Part shown: positions 25,641 through 33,700 of the stretch, piece after piece
How positions within the stretch are numbered: position 1 is the stretch's first letter
Layout of the letters: the number at the start of each line of letters is the position of its first letter
From: Aurantibacter sp034110465
GTDB lineage: Bacteria > Bacteroidota > Bacteroidia > Flavobacteriales > Flavobacteriaceae
DNA length: 64,000 nt
Direction: 5' to 3'
Assembly (NCBI GenBank): GCA_034110465.1
Contig: JAWUZD010000012.1
Span: forward strand, 1-64,000
Made by a program: the position numbers and the translations under genes
The notes under the pieces: model-generated
The model's input: the letters and a program-made list of their open reading frames with translations, nothing else
What the model was told of the DNA's origin: nothing
Database searches by the model: none

Positions 25641-26927
25641 TTATTTGGTTTCAAAAACAGCATTACATGCCGCAATGGTTTTGTCTAAGTCATCATAAGT
25701 TAAAGCGTTATTTAAAAACCAACTTTCAAAAGCACTTGGTGCAATATAAATACCTTGGTTTAACATGCCATGAAAGAATTTCTTAAAGGTATCGTTATTT
25801 CCGTTTGCTGCTGTTTCAAAATCTACCACTGCATCTTCTGCAAAATGAACAGAAATCATAGATCCTATTCTATTAATAGTGTGAGTTACTTTATTTTTAA
25901 TTAAAACTTCAGAAAGTCCTTTATGTAAATATGCTGTTTTCTTTGCTAAATCATCAAAAATAGAAGCATTGTCATTTAATTCGGTAAGCATAGCTAATCC
26001 AGCAGCCATAGCTAAAGGATTTCCACTTAATGTTCCTGCCTGATAAACTGGACCTATTGGTGCTAAATAATTCATAATGTCATTTTTAGCAGCAAAAGCG
26101 CCAACTGGTAATCCGCCACCAATTACTTTTCCAAAACAAACAATATCTGCTTTAACATTATATAATTCTTGTACGCCACCTTTTGCTAATCTAAAACCTG
26201 TCATAACTTCGTCAAAGACTAAAAGAATATTATGTTCATCACATAACGTTCTTAATTTCTGTAAAAAATTATCTAAAGGAAGAATACAGCCCATATTTCC
26301 GGCAACTGGTTCTATAATAATACAAGCAATCTCGTTTTTATTAGCTTCAATTAATGTCTTTACACTTTCAATATCATTATAATTAGCTAATAAAGTATCT
26401 TTTGCAGTACCTTGAGTTACGCCAGGACTATTTGGAGATCCAAATGTAACCGCACCACTTCCCGCTTGTATTAAAAACGAATCTGAATGTCCGTGATAAC
26501 AACCTGCAAATTTTATAATTTTGTCTTTACCTGTATAACCTCTGGCTAATCTAACAGCACTCATACAAGCTTCTGTTCCAGAATTAACAAAACGAATTTT
26601 ATCAATATTTGGAACCATAGAAATAGCTAATTCTGCTATTTTGGTTTCAATTTCTGTTGGCATTCCAAAAGAAGTTCCTTTTTTAGCCTTTTCAATAACA
26701 GCATTTACAACTGGTTCAAAGGCGTGACCTAAAATCATTGGACCCCAAGATGCTATATAATCTATTAATTTATTGCCATCTTCATCATATAGATACGCAC
26801 CTTTTGCTTCTTTTACAAAAACGGGCGTTCCTCCAACAGATCCAAATGCTCTAACTGGAGAATTTACACCACCAGGAATTACTTTTTCTGCTTCGGCAAA
26901 CAATGCACTACTTCTTTTATAAATCAT
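25641..26927 (-). CDS. hemL: Glutamate-1-semialdehyde 2,1-aminomutase
   Basis: PLP enzyme forming 5-aminolevulinate in the C5 haem pathway. The 428 residues include VIPGGVNSPVRAFGSVGGTP at the N-terminus, VNSGTEACMSAVRLARGYTG, CYHGHSDSFL, LLVFDEVMTGFRL, and the PLP lysine in VCFGKVIGGGLPVGAF near residue 265. It is adjacent to the lipoprotein glucosaminidase gene (2-base gap) on the same strand. Confidence 0.96.
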   Translation of the reverse strand: MIYKRSSALFAEAEKVIPGGVNSPVRAFGSVGGTPVFVKEAKGAYLYDEDGNKLIDYIASWGPMILGHAFEPVVNAVIEKAKKGTSFGMPTEIETKIAELAISMVPNIDKIRFVNSGTEACMSAVRLARGYTGKDKIIKFAGCYHGHSDSFLIQAGSGAVTFGSPNSPGVTQGTAKDTLLANYNDIESVKTLIEANKNEIACIIIEPVAGNMGCILPLDNFLQKLRTLCDEHNILLVFDEVMTGFRLAKGGVQELYNVKADIVCFGKVIGGGLPVGAFAAKNDIMNYLAPIGPVYQAGTLSGNPLAMAAGLAMLTELNDNASIFDDLAKKTAYLHKGLSEVLIKNKVTHTINRIGSMISVHFAEDAVVDFETAANGNNDTFKKFFHGMLNQGIYIAPSAFESWFLNNALTYDDLDKTIAACNAVFETK

Positions 26928-26929
26928 AA

Positions 26930-27742
26930 TTACAATTTAACAATTAAGGTTTGCCCAAGAGACAAACTGTTAGAGTCTAATTTATTTAATGTTTTTAAGG
27001 CTTCAATAGACAAATTATATTTTTTAGATAAAGAATATAAAGTGTCACCTTTAATTACGGTATGAGTTGTTCCTTCTAAAGCTTCCGGTAATTCAATTGT
27101 TGGCTCATAATCTTTTCCTAGCACCATTTTATCGTACTGAGATAAGTTATAACGTTCTATTAAGCTAATTAGTTTTTGAGGGTATTTTTTATCGGTTGCA
27201 TATCCTGCTGAACGTAATTCTTTTGCCCAATTGGTGTAGTCATCTTTTTCTAATTGAAATAATTTAGAATAACGTTTTCTGTCTTTTAAAAATAACGAAT
27301 GATCTCTAAACGAATATTTAGGGTCTTTATATTTTCTGAAGCATTCTTGAGAAGCATCATCGTCATGATAAATTTTTTCACCATTCCATCCGTGACATTT
27401 AATTCCAAAATGATTATTAGCTTCTACAGAAAGACGTCCTTTTCCAGAACCCGATTCCAAAATACCTTGAGCTAAGGTAATACTTGCTGGAATACCATAA
27501 TTATTCATTTCTTCCATAGCAATTCCACTATAAGAATCTATGTAAGCTTGTGTTGAAACAGGAACTGTTGTTGGTGTGGTTTGAGGTGTTTCTGTTGTCT
27601 TTGGTTTTGTTGGAATCTCAACTTCAGGAACATTAACCTTTACTTCAACAGTGTTTTCGTTTTTAGTCGTTATTATTCCTTTGCGACTGCCACAACTTGA
27701 TAAAATTAGCAGTAAAAAAAATAGGGTAAGTAAGTGTTTCAT
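26930..27742 (-). CDS. Glucosaminidase-domain lipoprotein with LysM repeat
   Basis: A 270-residue peptidoglycan hydrolase candidate. The signal MKHLLTLFFLLLILSSC has the lipobox LSSC. A Pro/Thr-rich linker covers residues of about 35-65. The glucosaminidase (FlgJ/LytG-like) domain has GIPASITLAQGILESGSGKG (catalytic Glu in ILES) and NNHFGIKCHGW, then LRSAGYATDKKYPQKLI. One LysM domain ends the protein (HTVIKGDTLYSLSKKYNLS). It would cleave glycan strands in the periplasm. It overlaps the upstream PLP-enzyme gene by 4 bases. Confidence 0.92.
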   Translation of the reverse strand: MKHLLTLFFLLLILSSCGSRKGIITTKNENTVEVKVNVPEVEIPTKPKTTETPQTTPTTVPVSTQAYIDSYSGIAMEEMNNYGIPASITLAQGILESGSGKGRLSVEANNHFGIKCHGWNGEKIYHDDDASQECFRKYKDPKYSFRDHSLFLKDRKRYSKLFQLEKDDYTNWAKELRSAGYATDKKYPQKLISLIERYNLSQYDKMVLGKDYEPTIELPEALEGTTHTVIKGDTLYSLSKKYNLSIEALKTLNKLDSNSLSLGQTLIVKL

Positions 27743-28632
27743 AATAATGTAGGTAATTGTTTCTTTTTTAAATACGTATTCATTCCTTGTATGCCTTGTA
27801 ATCCTCCAGTATGTATCGCTAAAATTTTACTGTCTTTTTTAAAATAACCTTTAGAGATTAAATCAAAAACGCCATACATCATTTTACCTGTATAAATAGG
27901 ATCTAAAGGAATTCCTTGTGCCGTTTTAAATTGATTTATAAATAAAATTAATTCTGGAGTTACTTTTGCATAACCGCCAAAATGATAATCTGTATTTAAT
28001 TCCCAATTTGATTGAGTTGCAAATTTACTAATATCTTCTTGTAAAAAGTCACCTTTTAAAGCAGAAAAACCAACGATTTTTTGATGAGGTAAACTTGCAT
28101 TAATAATTCCCGATATGGTTCCTCCAGTTCCTACAGAAGTACAAATATAATCATAGTCAGTTGTCTCAGTGTCTAAAATCTCTTCACAACCTTTTATAGC
28201 TAATGGATTTGTGCCGCCTTCAGGAATTATATAAGTCTCTTTGGTAATATACTTTTTAACTAATATGCTTTTGTCTTTTAGTTTGTAATCTTCTCGACTT
28301 ACAAAAACGAGTTCCATACCACATTTTTTGGCAAACTGAAGTGTTTCGTTGCTGTTTTCATTTAATTCCTCGCCTCTAATTACACCAATAGTTTTAATAT
28401 TTTGGAGTTGTCCTGCTGCGGCTGTAGCAGAGATGTGATTCGAAAAAGCACCGCCAAACGTTATTATCCGACTAAATGGTCGGTTTTTAGCAGCTTCAAT
28501 ATTGTATTTCAGTTTTCTGAATTTATTCCCAGAAACAAACTTATGTATCTGATCTTCTCTTTTTATTGAAAGAGAAATATCGATAGTATCTAACTTAATT
28601 GTTTCTATGCTTGGGGTTATGTAAGATAGCAT
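27739..28632 (-). CDS. ACC deaminase/D-cysteine desulfhydrase family PLP enzyme
   Basis: A tryptophan-synthase-beta-fold PLP enzyme of about 297 residues from the preferred start at 28632; a longer frame from 28695 adds 21 residues unlike the family. Motifs are SLSIKREDQIHKFVSGNKFRK, with the PLP lysine in GNKFRKLKY, then ITFGGAFSNHISATAAAG and CTSVGTGGTISGII (phosphate loop). Family members act on ACC or D-cysteine; which one is not readable here. It overlaps the glucosaminidase gene by 4 bases. Confidence 0.85.
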   Translation of the reverse strand: MLSYITPSIETIKLDTIDISLSIKREDQIHKFVSGNKFRKLKYNIEAAKNRPFSRIITFGGAFSNHISATAAAGQLQNIKTIGVIRGEELNENSNETLQFAKKCGMELVFVSREDYKLKDKSILVKKYITKETYIIPEGGTNPLAIKGCEEILDTETTDYDYICTSVGTGGTISGIINASLPHQKIVGFSALKGDFLQEDISKFATQSNWELNTDYHFGGYAKVTPELILFINQFKTAQGIPLDPIYTGKMMYGVFDLISKGYFKKDSKILAIHTGGLQGIQGMNTYLKKKQLPTLL

Positions 28633-28779
28633 TAAAATAATTTTATGAGATGCAAATAAAAGTTTTTTCTGTTTAATTACTTGCCAAAACGACATATAAT
28701 CTTTCTGAAAAACAGATGTTTAATTAAAAAAAACGAAAATTAATATCTGCTTAAATACTTAAAAAGTAGATATAAGGTT

Positions 28780-28787
28780 TATATTTG
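28780..28787 (+). promoter_or_regulatory. Putative -7 box of the first surface-protein gene
   Basis: TATATTTG matches TAnnTTTG, 114 bases before the ATG at 28901, implying a leader of roughly 105 bases. Confidence 0.5.
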
Positions 28788-28791
28788 CAAC

Positions 28792-28870
28792 GTTTTAATC
28801 CTAATTTAAGATTAAAACATATTATAAATTAAACCTTTAGTTTATTATTTAGTCTAAAAATAGTAAACTA
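28792..28870 (+). promoter_or_regulatory. Structured 5' leader with two hairpins
   Basis: GTTTTAATC at 28792-28800 pairs perfectly with GATTAAAAC at 28810-28818. TAGTTTA at 28838-28844 pairs with TAAACTA at 28864-28870. Both lie between the -7 box and the start of the gene at 28901. They may affect mRNA stability; no known riboswitch consensus is seen. Confidence 0.45.
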
Positions 28871-28900
28871 GAAAAAACATTATAAAAAACACATTTAAAA

Positions 28901-30361
28901 ATGAAAACAAAATTACTTTTGGCTATCCTATTACTGACAAGTTACTTGTCTGTTGCACAAATAGGTATCGGAACAACCACTCCAAATGGCGCTTTAGATA
29001 TTAATCACTCTACACAAGGTTTAGTGCCTCCAAGAGTTGCTTTAACGTCTGTAAATGTAGCGGCTCCAGTAACAAACCCTTCTGGTGGAGTTATAGTTGC
29101 AGGAACTTTTGTATGGAATACGGCAACATCTGGTACACCACCAAATAATGTTGGACCAGGTTTATATTATTGGGACGGATCAAGATGGGTTGCCTTTGCT
29201 GGTTCTCCAGGTGGATTTGATTGGTCTTTAAAAGGGAATAGTGGTACAAATAATGGTACAGATTTTTTAGGAACAACAGATCCAGAACCATTAGTTATTA
29301 AAGTAAATAGTACTGAAAGAATTAGAATGGGTACGGCGGAAACGGTTGTTAACGAAGATGCCCAAAATTACGACTTTAGAGTTGAAGGTACCGGTGAAAC
29401 AGAAATGTTTTTTGTAGATGCAAGTACTAATCACGTACATATTAGAGCTGCATCACCATTTCCTACTATTGATATGTTTACTTCTGTTGGTATAGCAGGA
29501 GATTTTCCAATTAACGGTTATGCTAGCGGACAAGATACAGCTGGAATCTATGGTCGTTCTGAGACAATTGCAACTGGTACTAATATGAATTCAGGTGGTG
29601 CATTTGATGCTACTGGAGATGGTTTTTCTACCCAGCCAGGCTGGAATATTGGTGTTGTTGCTACTGGAAGACAAGCAGGTATATATGGAACTTCTACTTA
29701 CCCTACAAATGCTAATAATACTACAGACAGACAAGGTGGTTTTTTCTCAAATTCTAGAACTAGTGGTGGAGGATCAATAACTGTACAGGCAACAGCTAGT
29801 TTAGCAGGATATGGTGCTGGTGAGTATTATGGTGGTTATTTTGATGGTGGACAAACAGGAGATGATTGGTCTTATGTTGGTATGAATTTTGGTGGAACTG
29901 ATTATAAAATTATTGGAGCAGGTATTGTTTCAACAATAGTAACAGATAAAAATAACGAAAAGAGAGTAATGTTTGCACCAGAAGCTCCAGAAGTGTTATT
30001 TCAAGACTACGGTCAAGGTATTTTACAAAATGGAAAGGCTTCTATAACATTAGATCCAACTATTACAAATAATATTACTGTAAACAGTAAGCATCCATTA
30101 AGAGTTTTTATTCAATTGGAAGGCGATTGTAAAGGTGTTTTTGTTACTGAAAAAACAGATACTGGTTTTAAGGTGAAAGAATTACAAAACGGAACATCTA
30201 ATACGCCATTTACTTGGTCTATAACTGCAAACAGAGCAGATAGAAAAGATGCTAACGGAACTGTAACGTCTAAATTTGAAGATGTAAGATTACCTTTAGC
30301 TCCAAAGAAAATTGGAGTAAAAAACAAAAAAATGACTTTTAGTAAAGCTTCAAAAAAATAG
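28901..30361 (+). CDS. Secreted modular surface protein (IGTTTPN-type, phage-fibre-like)
   Basis: A 486-residue protein with signal peptide MKTKLLLAILLLTSYLSVAQ, then the motif IGIGTTTPNGALDINHSTQG, common at the mature N-terminus of Bacteroidota surface proteins. A small domain with GLYYWDGSRWVAF follows, then FDWSLKGNSGT and a Gly-rich region with GIYG-type units. The C-terminal module KHPLRVFIQLEGDCKGVFV is widespread in fibre-like secreted proteins. The end is basic (KNKKMTFSKASKK) and no T9SS sorting domain is visible. It is related in plan to the gene at 36731. Function is probably adhesive or structural; not proven. Confidence 0.75.
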   Translation: MKTKLLLAILLLTSYLSVAQIGIGTTTPNGALDINHSTQGLVPPRVALTSVNVAAPVTNPSGGVIVAGTFVWNTATSGTPPNNVGPGLYYWDGSRWVAFAGSPGGFDWSLKGNSGTNNGTDFLGTTDPEPLVIKVNSTERIRMGTAETVVNEDAQNYDFRVEGTGETEMFFVDASTNHVHIRAASPFPTIDMFTSVGIAGDFPINGYASGQDTAGIYGRSETIATGTNMNSGGAFDATGDGFSTQPGWNIGVVATGRQAGIYGTSTYPTNANNTTDRQGGFFSNSRTSGGGSITVQATASLAGYGAGEYYGGYFDGGQTGDDWSYVGMNFGGTDYKIIGAGIVSTIVTDKNNEKRVMFAPEAPEVLFQDYGQGILQNGKASITLDPTITNNITVNSKHPLRVFIQLEGDCKGVFVTEKTDTGFKVKELQNGTSNTPFTWSITANRADRKDANGTVTSKFEDVRLPLAPKKIGVKNKKMTFSKASKK

Positions 30362-30440
30362 ACTAAAAAATAATACATTTTTTAAGGACTTTTTTCAATT
30401 CTTTTTTACATCAAAAAAGCCTCTTTTAAGAAGTTAAAAT

Positions 30441-30504
30441 AAACTCAAAAATCCAAATAGAAATTAGCCAATTAGCGCTAATTTCTATTTGGATTTTTGA
30501 GTTT
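30441..30504. terminator. Exceptionally long perfect hairpin, probable terminator
   Basis: A 28-bp perfect inverted repeat with an 8-base loop: left arm 30441-30468 (starts AAACTCAAAAATCC) and right arm 30477-30504. It lies 80 bases after the surface-protein stop. There is only a modest T run after it. Confidence 0.7.
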
Positions 30505-30649
30505 TATTATTTTGTAGTGTAATTTATCGGAATTAATTTCATCATATAACCTTCCTTTAGTTCTATCAGTAAAATAGACAAAACACCTTTTTAGATAAAA
30601 AACAATTTAATACCGCCAAAAAGAAGTTTATCTAATCAAAACCTTCAAA

Positions 30650-30667
30650 ACCGAACAACCAATCGGT
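30650..30667. promoter_or_regulatory. Palindromic operator candidate, copy 1
   Basis: ACCGAACAACCAATCGGT, an inverted repeat of ACCGA with a spacer, lies 96 bases upstream of the 1913-residue protein. It matches the palindrome at 36640-36657 in both outer arms and in spacing, suggesting one regulator, possibly TetR-like. Confidence 0.5.
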
Positions 30668-30762
30668 CAAATGTGTTGTTATGCGTTAAAAAACAAATAA
30701 AAGTATGTGGATTATTTAGTTATTATCATTAATATTATAAGTATTAAAAATACCCAAGTATT

Positions 30763-33700
30763 ATGAAAAAAATTACTCTACTAAAAACACACCTTACTAA
30801 ACTACTTTCAGTCTTAAGTTTTTTTGTAATAACATTATCTTTTTCACAAACTGACAACTGCCCAACAGGATTTACAATTCCAGTTGCTGTTTCGTGTACG
30901 CCTACAGCATATAGTGTTGCAGGTGGATTTGGTGATTCTATGGCAAATCCATCTTGCGGAAATTCACGAAGAGACGGATGGGCCACATTTACTACTGGTG
31001 CAGGAACAACACAAATAGATATAGCAGGAACTAGTAATAGGAACTTAGGACTAACCATTTATACCACATGTGGTGGCGCAGAATTAGGAGGAGCGTGTAG
31101 TTTTCCTGGAGCAGCAAATGCAAATTTAACTGCCATAACTGTTGCGCCAAGCACAACATATTGGTTAAGAATTTCTAGAAGTAATGGTGGTGGTGGAAAT
31201 ATGACTGGTACAATATGTATCTCAGACACAACACCTGCACCAGCACCAGCAAATAATTTATGTGGAAGCCCAGAGCCTTTAGCTGTTGGAACTGCCTGTT
31301 CATATTCTACTTATACTACAGCAGGAGCTACAGCCAGCGGTCAAGCAGCTCCAACTTGTGGCTTACCAGCAGCTCCAAATGATGTTTGGTTTACCGCCGT
31401 GTTTCCTGCTAGTGGAGAATTAAATATAGATACTACTGAAGGAGTCGTTACAGATGGAGTAATGGAAGTGTATTTAGGACCTTGTGGTGCTTTTACAACA
31501 ACATTATGTGCTGACGATACTAATGCGCTTATGCCTGCGTTTATTTTAACAGGTACTCCTGGTGCTACGGTAACTATTAGATTTTGGGAATATGGATCAG
31601 ACAACGATGGTACATTTGGTATTTGTGCTTGGGATCCAAACCCATCTACACCATGTGTGGTACCAACCACACAGCCAAGTGCTTTAACTTTTAGTGGTGT
31701 TACAACATCTCAAATAGATGGATCGTTTACTGCGGCAGGAGCTCCTGGAGCAGATAATTATTTAGTAGTAATGAATACAACAAATGTTGCCCCTACTCTT
31801 GTAGATGGTACAACGTACAATCCTGGAGATGCTATTGCGGGTGGAAACACAGTTATAGATAATGATGCCAATACAACATTTAGTGCAACAGGATTAACAG
31901 ACTCTACAATTTATTACTTTTTTGTTTTTTCTTATAATAATACAGCATGTTCTGGTGGACCCTTATATAACACAACAGCACCTTTAAATAATACGCAAGC
32001 AACGGTAACACCAACGCCTTGTGTAACTCCAATAACTCAGCCATCGGCTTTAACTTTTGGAACTATTACTGGAAGTACAATTGCAGCAACTTTTACAGCT
32101 GCGGTGCCAACAGTAGATAATTATTTAGTAGTATACAATACAACAAACGTAGCGCCTACTTTAGTAAATGGTGTGTCTTATAATCCAGGAGATGCTATTG
32201 GAGCAAGTACTGTAGTAGATAACGATGCAAATACAAGTTTTTTAGCTAGTGGATTAACCAGTAGTACTACATACTACTTTTTTGTTTTTGCTTTTAACGA
32301 TTCTACATGTGCTGGAGGACCACTTTACAATTCTACAGGGCCTTTAAATGGAACTGAAACAACTTTAGCGTTTACTTATTGTGAGCCTTCAAATACAGAA
32401 AATAGATTTTATATAGATGACTTTAGTACGGTTGGAAACGTAACAGATATTACAAACTTAAACACAGGTTATACTGGAACTGGTTACACAGATTATACAG
32501 GTCAAGTCGTAACCAATCTTCAAGGAGCTACTGTAAATTTTGTAGCTGACTTTGGTCAAGCAAACAATACTTTTGGTGCTTCAATTTGGGTAGATTTTAA
32601 TAGTGATTCTACGTTTGATCCAGGAGAACAAGTTTATACCTCTGGTGCTTATGTTGGAGGTGTTACAGCAAGTTTTATTATTCCTCCTGCAACTCCTGTA
32701 GGAAGTTATAGAATGCGTCTTTTAATTGACTGGTTAGATACTACTCCAGACCCTTGTTTATTTAGTGCAGATAGAGGTGAAGCAGAAGATTACACATTAA
32801 CAGTTACAAGCCCAGTACCATGTACTACACCAACAGCACAGCCAACAGCGTTATCTTTTGATAGTGTTACAAGTAATGCAATAACAGCTTCATTTACAGC
32901 TGCTGCGCCAGCTTCAGATAATTATTTAGTTGTAATGAATACAACTGGTGTACCTCCAACAATTGTAGACGGAACAACCTATTTAATTGGTGATACCATT
33001 GGAACAAGTACCGTGATTGATACAGATTCTAATACTATATTTACGGCAACACCATTATTGCCAACAACAACTTATTTTTTCTTTATATATTCTTATAATA
33101 ATTTAATATGTTCTGGTGGACCTTTATATAATACTATTTTACCACTTTTAGGAAATACAACTACACCTGTGGCTGCTAATTATTGTGTAGGTGAATCAAC
33201 AGTTAATGAGGCTACAAAATACATTAATGATCTTGAATTTATTGGAACATTAAATGATGTCTCCAATTTTGGAAATGGATTCACTGGAGGAGCCAATCCT
33301 GGTTACCAGGACTGGACAGGTTTACCAAATTCTATTCAAGCGCAAGGAGAAGGAATTAATGTTTTTCTTGAAGGAGCAATTGGTCGTGGACATATAAAGG
33401 CATGGGTTGATTGGAATAGAAATGGGGCGTTCGATTTTGTAACAGAAGAAGTATATGATTCTGAAGGAATTGCTACCACAAGTACAACATTTGGTTTTAT
33501 AATACCTCCAGCTCAAGCCATTGGAGATTATAGAATTAGAATTAGATTTTATAATTCATTTAGAAACTCAGATGGCGTTGAATACGCAGCTTATGATTTT
33601 GATGCTTGTGAAGATTTTGGTCCACAAATACATTTTGGATTTAATTTTACAGAATATGGAGAAACTGAAGATTATTTATTTACGGTTATTTCAAGTTGTG

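Larger units (their letters stand above)
30362..30762. other. Intergenic region before the giant surface-protein gene
   Basis: This 401-base stretch holds a very strong hairpin near its start (30441-30504) and an 18-base palindrome (30650-30667) shared with the next surface-gene promoter. I see no gene in it. No clear TAnnTTTG box precedes the start at 30763. Confidence 0.6.

Noticed and set aside
30744..31058. Antisense frame opposite the start of the giant surface-protein gene
   Set aside because: It mirrors the codon pattern of the plus-strand gene and has no independent start signal or family similarity.
31653..33160. Repeated DNA in the giant gene as a mobile or CRISPR-like array
   Set aside because: The repeats are in-frame fibronectin-like protein units of about 120 residues, diverged at the DNA level and interrupted by a GEVED domain.
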